Position numbers and translations under genes: made by a program. DNA of 64,000 nt, from NCBI RefSeq assembly GCF_004138485.1, contig NZ_ML142848.1:780640-844639 (forward strand), given 5' to 3'. Within the stretch, counting starts at the first letter, position 1, and each line of letters begins with the position of its first letter. A model generated the notes under the pieces. It ran no database searches. It saw only the letters and a program-made list of their open reading frames with translations, and was not told the origin of the DNA. Shown here one piece after another: positions 9,322 to 18,517 of this stretch. This stretch comes from Peristeroidobacter soli. Its GTDB lineage: Bacteria; Pseudomonadota; Gammaproteobacteria; Steroidobacterales; Steroidobacteraceae.

Positions 9322-10397
9322 TGGATCAGGCACTGAGCCAACTGTGCGAGACCGTGCGCGCCGCATCCGAGTCGCGGACACCGCTGCTCATTCGAGCCGG
9401 TGGCACCAAGGACTTCTACGGCAACACCGCCGAGGGCACATTGCTCGATCCGCGCAGGGTCGCGGGCATTGTTGATTACGAACCCACGGAGCTCGTTGTG
9501 ACGGCGCGCGCCGGCACTTCACTTTCCGAGCTGGAGCAGTTGCTTACCGAGAACGGACAGATGCTCGCCTTCGAGCCACCGCACTTCGGCGCGAACGCGA
9601 CCATCGGCGGCTGCATTGCTGCCGGCTTGTCGGGCCCGCGACGCGTCTCTTTCGGCCCGACGTATGGCGGCGTTCGTGACTTCGTGCTCGGTGCCAGGCT
9701 GGTCGATGGTCGCGGCGAGTTGCTGAGCTTTGGCGGCACGGTCATGAAGAACGTCGCCGGCTACGATGTATCGCGATTGCTCGCCGGCTCGATGGGCATT
9801 CTCGGCGTGATCGCCGAAGTGTCCATCAAAGTGCTGCCGCGCCCGATCTCACATCACACGCTGTGCTTCGAAATGCCTGAAGTCGCGGCCGTGTACAAGC
9901 TCAATGAGTGGGCGGGACGACCGCTGCCCCTGTCGGCGTCGGTTTGGTACGACGGCGCGCTCTATCTGAGACTGGCCGGCGCGTCGGCGGCTGTGAGCGC
10001 CGCACGCCTTCAGCTTGGCGGCGAGGACTTCGACAACCGCCAGGCCGACGCTTTCTGGACCAGCATTCGCGAGCAGACGCATCCGTTCTTCGATGGCGAC
10101 GCGCCACTGTGGCGCATCTCGGTGCCGTCGACTGCTCCTGTCCTGTCGATCGACGAACCCTCGTTGATCGAGTGGAATGGATCGCTCCGCTGGTTGCGTA
10201 CGAATCGGAGCGCCGAACAGGTGCGCGAATGCGCGCGACAAGCTGGCGGCCATGCGACATTGTTTCGAGGCGGCGATCGATCGGCGGGCGCGTTCACGCC
10301 GTTGACGCCGCCGATCGCCGCCATTCATCGTCGACTGAAAACGCAGTTCGATCCCGCGAACATTTTCAATCGCGGCCGGCTGTATCCGGATCTTTGA
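9321..10397 (+). CDS. glcE: Glycolate oxidase FAD-binding subunit GlcE
   Basis: A 358-residue second FAD-binding subunit of glycolate oxidase (typical length 350). The N-terminal half has LIRAGGTKDFYG, the shortened FAD motif characteristic of GlcE, followed by ARAGTSLSELEQLL and GANATIGGCIAAGLSGPRR; the C-terminus ends IFNRGRLYPDL as in the family. It cannot act alone and forms the GlcDEF complex. The start codon overlaps the glcD stop by one base, and glcF follows 10 bp later. Confidence 0.93.
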   Translation: MDQALSQLCETVRAASESRTPLLIRAGGTKDFYGNTAEGTLLDPRRVAGIVDYEPTELVVTARAGTSLSELEQLLTENGQMLAFEPPHFGANATIGGCIAAGLSGPRRVSFGPTYGGVRDFVLGARLVDGRGELLSFGGTVMKNVAGYDVSRLLAGSMGILGVIAEVSIKVLPRPISHHTLCFEMPEVAAVYKLNEWAGRPLPLSASVWYDGALYLRLAGASAAVSAARLQLGGEDFDNRQADAFWTSIREQTHPFFDGDAPLWRISVPSTAPVLSIDEPSLIEWNGSLRWLRTNRSAEQVRECARQAGGHATLFRGGDRSAGAFTPLTPPIAAIHRRLKTQFDPANIFNRGRLYPDL

Positions 10398-10407
10398 GCA
10401 AGGCGCC

Positions 10408-11622
10408 ATGAGAACGCAGCTCGCCGACTTCATCAAAGACGCGCCCGAAGGCAAGGAAGCCGAGGAGATCGTGCGCCGCTGCGTGCACTGTGGCTTCTGC
10501 ACGGCGACCTGCCCTACCTATCAGTTGCTGGGCGACGAGTTGGACGGCCCGCGCGGGCGGATTTATCTGATGAAGCAGGTGCTCGAAGGCGTCGAGCCGA
10601 CACGAAGCACGCAGGTTCATCTGGATCGATGCCTCACCTGCCGCGCCTGTGAGACGACCTGTCCTTCGGGGGTGCAGTATGGCCGGCTGCTGGATATAGG
10701 CCGCGGCATCGTCGAGCAGAAAATCGAACGGCCGTTCAGCGAACAGGTGGCGCGGTCGGCATTGAAACATGGCTTGACCAGCAAGCTGTTCGGCCCGGCC
10801 ATGCGCACGGGCCAGGTCATGCGCTCGTTGCTGCCCGAATCGATTCGCGCGAAGGTTCCGGAACGACGCGATGCCGGCGCGTGGCCGCGGCGATTGCACG
10901 CTCGCAAGATGTTACTGCCGCTTGGCTGTGTGCAGCCGTCGATGTCCCCTGGGATCGACACCGCGACGGCGCGCGTGTTGGATGCGCTCGAGATCGAGGT
11001 GATCACACCGGCCGCGAACTGCTGTGGCGCCATCAAGCATCACTTAAATGACCACGATGCCGCGCTGGCCGAAATCAAAGACAACATCGACGCCTGGTGG
11101 CCGCACGTCGAGGCGGGCGTCGAAGCGATCGTGATGAACGCGTCGGGCTGTGGCGCGATGGTGAAGGAATACGCGCATCTGCTGCGCGACGATCCGCGCT
11201 ATGCAGAGAAGGCCCGTCGGATCGTCGAGCTCACGAAGGATCTGGCCGAGCTGTTGCCGCCGCATGCGGCAACGCTGGCGAGCAAGGTTCGCCAGCAACC
11301 CGAACGCGTGGTGTTTCATCCACCCTGCACCCTTCAGCACGGCCAGAAAATCCGTGGCGCTGTCGAGCAACTGCTCCGCACGCTCGGCGCAGAAGTGCTG
11401 CCGCTGGCCGAGAGTCACTTATGCTGTGGTTCGGCCGGCACCTATTCCGTTTTGCAGCCGGAGCTGAGCAAACAACTGCGCGACCGCAAGCTCGAGGCGT
11501 TACAGGCTCAGCAGCCGGCGGTGATTCTCTCGGCCAATATTGGCTGCATCACCCATCTTGCGAATGGCGCGCAGGCGCCGGTGCGCCACTGGATCGAGTG
11601 GCTCGACGCCCGCCTCGCCTGA
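10408..11622 (+). CDS. glcF: Glycolate oxidase iron-sulfur subunit GlcF
   Basis: A 404-residue subunit with two 4Fe-4S sites, CVHCGFCTATCP and CLTCRACETTCPSG, in the first 90 residues, then two CCG domains (NCCGAIKHH and LCCGSAGTYSVL). It carries electrons from the FAD subunits to quinone. Length matches E. coli GlcF (407). It is third in the glcDEF operon and ends 4 bp from the 3' end of the convergent malate synthase gene, with no room for a separate terminator. Confidence 0.95.
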   Translation: MRTQLADFIKDAPEGKEAEEIVRRCVHCGFCTATCPTYQLLGDELDGPRGRIYLMKQVLEGVEPTRSTQVHLDRCLTCRACETTCPSGVQYGRLLDIGRGIVEQKIERPFSEQVARSALKHGLTSKLFGPAMRTGQVMRSLLPESIRAKVPERRDAGAWPRRLHARKMLLPLGCVQPSMSPGIDTATARVLDALEIEVITPAANCCGAIKHHLNDHDAALAEIKDNIDAWWPHVEAGVEAIVMNASGCGAMVKEYAHLLRDDPRYAEKARRIVELTKDLAELLPPHAATLASKVRQQPERVVFHPPCTLQHGQKIRGAVEQLLRTLGAEVLPLAESHLCCGSAGTYSVLQPELSKQLRDRKLEALQAQQPAVILSANIGCITHLANGAQAPVRHWIEWLDARLA

Positions 11623-11626
11623 TTGC

Positions 11627-13804
11627 TCAGCCCGCTGCCTTCAGCTCGCGGCGGCGCTTGTGCAGAATGTGCTCCGTGTAGCCGTTCGGTTGCTCGCGAC
11701 CGAGGAAGATCAAATCACTCGCGGCCCTGAACGCGATACTGCCATTCAAGTTGCTGGCCATCGGCCGATACGCCGGATCGCCGGCGTTCTGCGCATCGAC
11801 CACTGCAGCCATGCGCTTCAATGTCTCTTTGACACGATCTTCCGTGCACACGCCATGGAGCAGCCAGTTCGCGACATGCTGACTCGAAATGCGCAGCGTG
11901 GCGCGGTCTTCCATCAAGCCCACATCGTGAATGTCCGGCACCTTCGAACAGCCGACGCCTTGATCGATCCAACGCACCACGTAACCGAGAATGCCCTGAA
12001 TGTTGTTGTCCAGCTCGCTCTGAATCTCTTCGGACGTGAAGCCCGACGCCGCGAGCGGCGAGCGCAACAGATCGTCGATGCCGGTCGCTTGGCCTGACTG
12101 AAGCTGACGCTGCAATTCATTCTGAACCGCACGCACATCCACCTGATGATAGTGAAGCGCGTGCAATGTGGCCGCCGTCGGCGACGGCACCCATGCAGTG
12201 TTCGCACCGGCGCGCGGATGACCCGCCTTCGCCGCCAGCATGCCGGCCATCTTGTCCGGCATCGCCCACATGCCTTTGCCGATCTGCGCGCGGCCGCGCA
12301 GGCCGTCGTTCAAACCGATTTCGACGTTGCGCTTCTCATAGGCGACCAGCCAAGGCTGGGTCTTGATGGCGTCCTTGCGCAGCACCGGCCCGCCCTGCAT
12401 GGCGGTGTGAATCTCGTCGCCGGTGCGATCCAGGAAGCCCGTGTTGATGAACACGATGCGATGTTTGACCTTCTCGATGCAGGCACTCAGGTTCAAGCTG
12501 GTGCGACGCTCTTCGTCCATCACACCGATCTTCACCGTGTGTTGCGGCAACCCGAGCGCCTCTTCGACCCAACCAAACAAATCGTTGGCCAGCGCAGCTT
12601 CGTCCGGACCATGCATCTTCGGCTTCACGACGTACACCGAGCCGGTGCGGCTGTTACGGCCGCCGCCACGCAGGTCGTGCAAGGCGATGGCAACAGTGAC
12701 CAGCGCGTCGAGCACCGTCTCGAAAATCTCCTTGCCCTCGTGCAGCACGGCGTCGGTGCGCATGTGATGACCGACGTTACGCACCAGCATCAGACTGCGG
12801 CCGGGCAATGTGAGCTCTTTGTGACCCGGCGCGGTGTAGACGCGGTCCGTGTTGAGCTGGCGGGTCGTCGTGCCCTTGCCCTTCGCGAAGGTCGCTTGCA
12901 GATCGCCTTTCATCAGGCCGAGCCAATTGCTGTAAACGGCGACTTTTTCTTCCGCATCGACAGCGGCAACCGAATCCTCGCAGTCTTGAATGGTCGTGAT
13001 CGCGGACTCCAGCACCACATCCGACACGCCAGCCGCGTCCGTCGCACCGATCGGATGTTTGCGATCGATACAGATTTCCACATGCAGGCCGTGATGACGC
13101 AGCAGGATGCCTTGCGGCTCGGCGCCACTGCCGCGCCAGCCTTCGAGCGTCGCAGGAACAGCCAGTGTCGCGCGCGATCCGTCCTTGAGCGTCACGACCA
13201 ACTTATCGCTTTCGATGGCGTACTTGGTCGCATCTTCGTGCTTGCCGTGCGTGAGCGCGGCGACGTCATCCAGAAGCTTGCGCGCATACGCGATGACTTT
13301 CGCGCCACGCTCAGCGCTGTAGGGCGAGCCGGCGGGCAATGGCGCTTCCAACGCGTCGGTGCCATAGAGTGCATCGTAGAGACTGCCCCAGCGCGCATTC
13401 GCCGCGTTCAATGCATAGCGAGCGTTGCTCAAGGGCACGACGAGCTGCGGCCCGGCGAGATGCGCAATCTCCTTGTCGACGTGCTCGGTGTCGACCTGAA
13501 ACGCGGCGGGCTCGGGAACGAGGTAACCGATGGATTCGAGGAACTGGCGCTGCCTGGCTACGTCGACGGGTTGACCACGCTGCTGTTGCCACCAGCCATC
13601 GATGCGCGCCTGCAGATCGTCACGTTTGGCCAGCAGCGGCTCGTTACGAGCCGAGAATTCTCCGACAATACGTTCCAGGCTGTTCCAGAACGCCGGTTCC
13701 TGCACCCCGGTCCCGGCCAGGGCCCGCTTGACGAAATCGTGCAGCACCGGCGCGATCTCCAGGGACCCCACTTTCACTCTTGCGCTCATCGTTATGTCAC
13801 TCAC
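11627..13804 (-). CDS. glcB: Malate synthase G
   Basis: A 725-residue enzyme, the length of the monomeric G isoform. It condenses glyoxylate with acetyl-CoA to malate. Diagnostic stretches include [16 protein letters not shown]-like [29 protein letters not shown]-like [56 protein letters not shown] and [13 protein letters not shown]. It uses the product of GlcDEF, but here it is encoded convergently rather than as the last gene of the glc operon. ATG 13804 and an internal ATG at 13789 are both possible; a TATAGT box at 13822-13827 on this strand could be its -10 element. Confidence 0.96.
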   Translation of the reverse strand: MSDITMSARVKVGSLEIAPVLHDFVKRALAGTGVQEPAFWNSLERIVGEFSARNEPLLAKRDDLQARIDGWWQQQRGQPVDVARQRQFLESIGYLVPEPAAFQVDTEHVDKEIAHLAGPQLVVPLSNARYALNAANARWGSLYDALYGTDALEAPLPAGSPYSAERGAKVIAYARKLLDDVAALTHGKHEDATKYAIESDKLVVTLKDGSRATLAVPATLEGWRGSGAEPQGILLRHHGLHVEICIDRKHPIGATDAAGVSDVVLESAITTIQDCEDSVAAVDAEEKVAVYSNWLGLMKGDLQATFAKGKGTTTRQLNTDRVYTAPGHKELTLPGRSLMLVRNVGHHMRTDAVLHEGKEIFETVLDALVTVAIALHDLRGGGRNSRTGSVYVVKPKMHGPDEAALANDLFGWVEEALGLPQHTVKIGVMDEERRTSLNLSACIEKVKHRIVFINTGFLDRTGDEIHTAMQGGPVLRKDAIKTQPWLVAYEKRNVEIGLNDGLRGRAQIGKGMWAMPDKMAGMLAAKAGHPRAGANTAWVPSPTAATLHALHYHQVDVRAVQNELQRQLQSGQATGIDDLLRSPLAASGFTSEEIQSELDNNIQGILGYVVRWIDQGVGCSKVPDIHDVGLMEDRATLRISSQHVANWLLHGVCTEDRVKETLKRMAAVVDAQNAGDPAYRPMASNLNGSIAFRAASDLIFLGREQPNGYTEHILHKRRRELKAAG

Positions 13805-13834
13805 AGCTTCCGACTGCCGTGACTATAAACCGGC

Positions 13835-15286
13835 TCACCAGTCCGGTGCGACCAGCCGCCGTTTGCCGTCGGCCGAGCGCGCGATACCTGGCTGGTCGAG
13901 GCCTGCACGATCCCACAGCTCGCACGTGACTTCGCGATGGCGCTGGTCGAGCGCTTCGCAGTAGTTCGTGTACATACACAGCCGCACATCGGCGCCTCGC
14001 CCGCTCAACACTTTCACGAACCAGTCCGGATCGGCCAGCGCCTGCCGGGCGAAACCCACCACGTCGGCCTGCTCGGAGGCGAGCACTGCTTCGGCGTGCT
14101 GGAAATTATGAATGCCGCCAGCCGTGACCAGCGGTGTCAGGCAACCGTGCGACCGGATCGCGGCCCGGATCAGCTTTGAGGGCGGCAGATTTCGCCCGAA
14201 CGGGCCGATGGCGTCGGAATAGTAGGAAGGCATGCACTCGTAGCCGCTCGGGCCCGTGTATGGATAGGCGGCCTCGCCCACTTTGGGCTGTTTGGCATCG
14301 TCGAACTTGCCGCCGCGCGAGACCGAAATGAAATCCATGCCGGCGGCGGCAAACTGAGTCGCGTACCACACCGCGTCCTCGACGCTGCTGCCACCCTCGA
14401 CGCACTCCTGCGCGAGAAACCGGCAACCGACCGCGAAGTTCTTACTCACTGCCTGGCGGACGACGGCATGAACCTCGAGCGGCAATCGCACTCGTGCTTC
14501 GCGCGAGCCGCCGTAGCCGTCCTTACGACCGTTGGTTGCCGATAGGAACGAAGCCATCGTGTATGCGTGCGCGTAGTGAAGCTCGACGCCATCGAGTCCG
14601 GCGGCTTCGGCACGGGCGGCGGCGGCCGCGAATAGTTTGGGCAAGGTGCCGGGCAGGTTGGCAATGTGCTCCAGCTCCATGTCGGTCACTCGTTCGCGAT
14701 AGCCATGATCGAGCGATTCGAGCTCGCGCGCGGAGAGAACTGATCGCAGTGATTCTTGGTCGAGTGATGCCAATCGTGTGCGGATGTCCGACTCCGATGC
14801 GTCCGGCATCGCCAGCGCTCGTCGATGTGCGTCGGTGATTCGGAGCAAGCGCTCAAAGTACTTCGCTCGCTCGGGGCGGCGGCGCATGGCGAGGAAGTCG
14901 ATGAGTTGAATCAGCAGTCGCGTGTGACCGCCACTCGCACGGCGCACGACTTCAACCAGCTGTCGGATGCCCGGCAGGAATCGATCGTCGCCCAGCCGAA
15001 GCAAGGGGCCGCTGGGCACATCGCGAATACCGGTCGCTTCAATGACGATTGCGCCCGGACGGCCGCGGGCGAAACGCTCGTACCACGCCAGCACGTTCGG
15101 TGAGACGAATCCATCCTCGGTGGCACGCCAGGGCACCATCGCGGGCACCCACGTGCGCTGTTCGAGGCTCAATGGACCGAGCTGGATCGGACTGAACAGA
15201 CGAGATCGCGCGGCCCGCTCGGCGCTCGGCCAGGGACCCGAAGCCGGTTGATAGCGGATGCGCTCCGGCGGCCGCCACATCGACAT
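13835..15286 (-). CDS. NADH:flavin oxidoreductase, old yellow enzyme family
   Basis: A 483-residue FMN TIM-barrel enzyme. LFSPIQLGPLSLEQRTWVPAM is the N-terminal OYE strand, ELHYAHAYTMASFLSATNGRKDGYGGS the catalytic-loop segment and VTAGGIHNFQHAEAVL...DVVGFARQALADPDW the phosphate-binding end. A cysteine-containing tail (LCMYTNYCEALDQRHREVTC) recalls the Fe-S region of 2,4-dienoyl-CoA-reductase-type members but keeps only part of the motif. It is the last gene of the aminobenzoyl-CoA-like operon, overlapping ridA by one base, so it probably reduces a conjugated carbonyl or enoyl intermediate of that route. Exact substrate unknown. Confidence 0.85.
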   Translation of the reverse strand: MSMWRPPERIRYQPASGPWPSAERAARSRLFSPIQLGPLSLEQRTWVPAMVPWRATEDGFVSPNVLAWYERFARGRPGAIVIEATGIRDVPSGPLLRLGDDRFLPGIRQLVEVVRRASGGHTRLLIQLIDFLAMRRRPERAKYFERLLRITDAHRRALAMPDASESDIRTRLASLDQESLRSVLSARELESLDHGYRERVTDMELEHIANLPGTLPKLFAAAAARAEAAGLDGVELHYAHAYTMASFLSATNGRKDGYGGSREARVRLPLEVHAVVRQAVSKNFAVGCRFLAQECVEGGSSVEDAVWYATQFAAAGMDFISVSRGGKFDDAKQPKVGEAAYPYTGPSGYECMPSYYSDAIGPFGRNLPPSKLIRAAIRSHGCLTPLVTAGGIHNFQHAEAVLASEQADVVGFARQALADPDWFVKVLSGRGADVRLCMYTNYCEALDQRHREVTCELWDRAGLDQPGIARSADGKRRLVAPDW

Positions 15287-15708
15287 CAGCGGTTGGCGGT
15301 TAGCGGTTGGCGGTTCGCGGGCACGACCGCAGTGGCTTCGATTTCCACCTTGGCCTTCGTTTCCATCAGCGCGACCACCTGCACTACCGCCATCACAGGA
15401 AAATGACGTCCCATGACCTCGCGATACGCCGCGCCGATCTGCGGCAGCTCAGCGTAATACTCGTCGCGGCTCGTGACGTACCACGTGAAACGAACGATGT
15501 GTTCCGGGCCGGCGTCGGCTTCCTTCAACACGGCGACGATGTTCGTCAACGTCTGGCGAACTTGCTCACCCAGCGTTGCTGGAAACTGCTGCCGTTCGTC
15601 CCAGCCAACCTGTCCTGCCACGAACACTTGACGGCCTTCCGCCACCACGCCGTTTGAATAGCCCTTGGGACGCGGCCAGCCCGCCGGCTGAAGCACTTGC
15701 ATGGTCAT
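15286..15708 (-). CDS. RidA/YjgF family enamine-imine deaminase-like protein
   Basis: A 140-residue protein with the RidA signatures [37 protein letters not shown] and the C-terminal [16 protein letters not shown]. RidA proteins hydrolyse reactive enamines/imines to ketones plus ammonia. Its ATG overlaps the acyl-CoA dehydrogenase stop (ATGA), and its stop overlaps the next gene, so it belongs to the operon. In an aminobenzoyl-CoA pathway the dearomatised product is itself a cyclic enamine, which makes an ammonia-releasing RidA step an attractive inference. Confidence 0.88.
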   Translation of the reverse strand: MTMQVLQPAGWPRPKGYSNGVVAEGRQVFVAGQVGWDERQQFPATLGEQVRQTLTNIVAVLKEADAGPEHIVRFTWYVTSRDEYYAELPQIGAAYREVMGRHFPVMAVVQVVALMETKAKVEIEATAVVPANRQPLTANR

Positions 15709-16901
15709 TTCAGAACCTCACGCGCGATGATCAGTTTCTGCACTTCTGTCGCGCCCTCATAGATCCGCAACGCTCGAATGTCGCGATACAGGCGTTCGAC
15801 AACTTCGCCATGCACGACGCCTCGCCCGCCAAACATCTGCACGGCGCGATCGATGACTGTCTGCGCGCTTTCGGTGGCCGTCATCTTCGCCATCGCGGCG
15901 CTCTTGGTCACGGGCTGTCCGGTGTCTCGTTGCCACGCTGCTCGATAAGTGAGCAACGCGGCGGCATCGATGGCCGTCGCCATCTCGGCGATTGCGGCCT
16001 GGGTGAGCTGGAAATCGGCGAGCGTCTTGCCGAACATCGCTCGTTGCCGCGAGTAAGCGACCGCCTCATCCAGCGCTCGTCTCGCGAAGCCCAGCGCGGC
16101 GGCGGCCACTGATGCGCGAAAGATGTCGAGCGTACGCATCGCAATCTTGAACCCGTCGCCTTCGACACCGATGCGCCGGCTCGCAGGAACACGGCAGTTT
16201 GCAAATCGCAACGTTCCGAGCGGATGAGGCGCGATGACGTCGATCCGATCTTCGATGCTGAAGCCTGGATCGCTCGGCTCCACCAGAAATGCAGTGATGC
16301 CTTGCGCGCCGACCGTTCCGTCCGACCGCGTCTGGCCGGGTGTCGTGCGTGCGAATACGCAATACATATCGGCGATACCGCCGTTCGAGATCCAGGTCTT
16401 GGTGCCGTTCAGCACGTAGTGGTCGCCGTCGAGCCGTGCCGATGTTTGCATGGCTGCGACGTCCGAGCCCGCCTCTGGCTCCGACAGAGCAAATGCAGAG
16501 ATTGCCGAGCCGTTCGCGACACGCGGCAGGTACTGCTGCTGCAGCGCTGCGTCGCCGGCGAGCGATAGGGAACCACTACCGAGTCCTTGCATGGCGAATG
16601 CGAAGTCGGCGAGACCATCGTGATAGGCCAGAGTCTCGCGAATCAAACAGATGGCGCGGGAGTCGAATTCTTCTAGCGCCCCGCCATGCTCCGCTCGAAC
16701 GCAGTAACGAGCGATACCCGCCTTGCCGAGCGCCGCAACCAGCCTGCGCGCTTGGGCGTCGACCTCAGGTCGCGACTCTCCATGCGCGTGACCCGTGAGA
16801 TGCTCCACGCTCCACGACGCCACCAAGTCCGCAAGCGCGCGATGTTCCGAGGCAAAGAATGGCCAGCTCAGCCGTTCGCCGAGATCGAACCGCACGCTCA
16901 T
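15705..16901 (-). CDS. Acyl-CoA dehydrogenase
   Basis: A 398-residue flavoenzyme. [19 protein letters not shown] and [14 protein letters not shown] bind FAD, and [34 protein letters not shown] is the C-terminal core with the catalytic-type glutamate in YEGATE. The start is ATG 16901: the frame is open 85 codons further, but that stretch is out-of-frame enoyl-CoA hydratase sequence, and the ATG overlaps the upstream stop (ATGA). It would oxidise a saturated ring or ring-cleaved acyl-CoA in the operon's beta-oxidation-like phase. The substrate is not determined by sequence. Confidence 0.9.
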   Translation of the reverse strand: MSVRFDLGERLSWPFFASEHRALADLVASWSVEHLTGHAHGESRPEVDAQARRLVAALGKAGIARYCVRAEHGGALEEFDSRAICLIRETLAYHDGLADFAFAMQGLGSGSLSLAGDAALQQQYLPRVANGSAISAFALSEPEAGSDVAAMQTSARLDGDHYVLNGTKTWISNGGIADMYCVFARTTPGQTRSDGTVGAQGITAFLVEPSDPGFSIEDRIDVIAPHPLGTLRFANCRVPASRRIGVEGDGFKIAMRTLDIFRASVAAAALGFARRALDEAVAYSRQRAMFGKTLADFQLTQAAIAEMATAIDAAALLTYRAAWQRDTGQPVTKSAAMAKMTATESAQTVIDRAVQMFGGRGVVHGEVVERLYRDIRALRIYEGATEVQKLIIAREVLK

Positions 16902-17722
16902 CGGCCGACGAACTCCGGCTTGCGCTTGTGCGCGAACGCTTCGAACGCGCGGCGGAAATCCTCGCTCTGCATACAGATGGCCTGCGCCTGAGCTTCCGCT
17001 TCCAGCGCCTGCTCGATGCTCATGTTCCATTCCTGATTGAGCATGGTCTTGGTCATGCTGTGCGCGAACGTCGGCCCTGCCACGATACCGCGAGCCAGAC
17101 GCGTCGCTTCCGCCAGCAGTTGATCGGCAGCGACCAACTGGTTGAAGAAGCCCCAACGCTCACCTTCTTCCGCCGTCATCGCACGACCGGTAAACATGAG
17201 CTCGGCGGCGCGGCCTTGACCGATCAGCCGCGGCAGAATGGCGCACGCCCCCATGTCACAACCTGCCAGACCGACCCGCGTAAACAGGAATGCCGTCTTC
17301 GCCGCCGGCGTGCCGACCCGCATGTCGGACACCATCGCGATGATGGCCCCGGCGCCGGCGCAGATGCCGTCGACTGCCGAGATCACGACTTGAGGGCAGC
17401 CGCGAATCGCTTTCACCAGATCGCCCGTCATGCGGGTGAACGTCAGCAACTCCGGCATGGTCATGCGCGTGAGCGGACCGATGATGTCGTGCACGTCGCC
17501 ACCGGACGAAAAATTGCCCGCGGCGCCATCGATCACGATGGCTTTGATATCTTTGTCATAGACCAGATTGCGAAACAGATCGCGCAGCTCGGCATAGGAC
17601 GCGAACGTCAGCGGGTTCTTGCGCTCGGGCACGTTGAGCGTCACGTGACCGACGCCCTCCTCGACCCGCCACAGGAAGTGCTGCGCCTGCCAGGTCGACA
17701 GCTGCAATTGAGTGAATGACAT
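16898..17722 (-). CDS. Enoyl-CoA hydratase/isomerase family protein
   Basis: A 274-residue crotonase-fold protein: [12 protein letters not shown] at the N-terminus, the oxyanion-hole segment [14 protein letters not shown], and [19 protein letters not shown] with the downstream [32 protein letters not shown]. It hydrates, isomerises or cleaves a CoA thioester double bond. It lies 12 bp after the SDR gene and overlaps the acyl-CoA dehydrogenase by 4 bp. The position matches the hydratase of the 2-aminobenzoyl-CoA beta-oxidation-like steps. Confidence 0.88.
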   Translation of the reverse strand: MSFTQLQLSTWQAQHFLWRVEEGVGHVTLNVPERKNPLTFASYAELRDLFRNLVYDKDIKAIVIDGAAGNFSSGGDVHDIIGPLTRMTMPELLTFTRMTGDLVKAIRGCPQVVISAVDGICAGAGAIIAMVSDMRVGTPAAKTAFLFTRVGLAGCDMGACAILPRLIGQGRAAELMFTGRAMTAEEGERWGFFNQLVAADQLLAEATRLARGIVAGPTFAHSMTKTMLNQEWNMSIEQALEAEAQAQAICMQSEDFRRAFEAFAHKRKPEFVGR

Positions 17723-17734
17723 GCGTCCCCCGAT

Positions 17735-18517
17735 CTACATGACTTCGCCACCGGCGATGGCGATGCTCTGGCCGGTGATGCTCTCGGTGCCCGGTAAGCA
17801 CAGCCACGCGACGGCGTTGGCCACTTCCTCACAGCGAATCAAGCGACGCTGCGGATTGTTGGCGACGAGCACCGCGAGCGCCTCGCTCTCCGAGCGCTGC
17901 GTCTTGGCTTGAATGTTACTGATGGTCTCGCGAACCATGTCGGTATCGGTATAGCCGGGACACACCGCATTCACGGTGATGTTCCGACCGGCCACTTCCA
18001 ACGCCAGCGACCGGGTGAGACCGATCACACCGTGTTTCGCGGCGCTGTACGCGGCCACGTACGGATAACCTTTCAACCCTGCGGTACTCGCGACGTTCAC
18101 GATGCGTCCGAAATTCCGCTGCAGCATCGACGGCAAAGCGTGGCGTATTCCGTAGTAGGTGCCGGTGAGATTGACCGCCAGCATCGTCTGCCACAGCGCA
18201 TCGTCCATCTTATGCACGGGTGCGCTCAGCGCCTGCCCGGCGTTGTTCACGAGAATATCGATCGGACCGAAGCGGTTGCCGGCGTCTTCCATAGCCGACC
18301 GCATTTGATCGCTGTTGCCGACGTCGGCGGCCACGCCGTGGGCGTTCTGCGTACTCAGCTTTATCGCCGCTTCGACCACGGTCTCGAGCTTTCGCCCGAG
18401 CAACGTCACTCTGGCGCCCTCCTCGAGCAGACGTTGAGCGATGGCGACGCCGATTCCCCGGCTCGCGCCGGTCACCAGCGCGTGCTTGCCCGAGAGCGAT
18501 GGCGAGTTCGTGCTCAA
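17735..18517 (-). CDS. SDR family 3-hydroxyacyl-CoA dehydrogenase-like protein
   Basis: A 260-residue classical short-chain dehydrogenase with the nucleotide motif TGASRGIG, the structural NNAG, serine in NVASTAGL, and the catalytic YSAAK. It likely oxidises a 3-hydroxyacyl-CoA to the 3-keto form using NAD(P). The ATG overlaps the end of the monooxygenase/reductase gene by 4 bp, placing it second in the operon. Confidence 0.87.
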   Translation of the reverse strand: MSTNSPSLSGKHALVTGASRGIGVAIAQRLLEEGARVTLLGRKLETVVEAAIKLSTQNAHGVAADVGNSDQMRSAMEDAGNRFGPIDILVNNAGQALSAPVHKMDDALWQTMLAVNLTGTYYGIRHALPSMLQRNFGRIVNVASTAGLKGYPYVAAYSAAKHGVIGLTRSLALEVAGRNITVNAVCPGYTDTDMVRETISNIQAKTQRSESEALAVLVANNPQRRLIRCEEVANAVAWLCLPGTESITGQSIAIAGGEVM

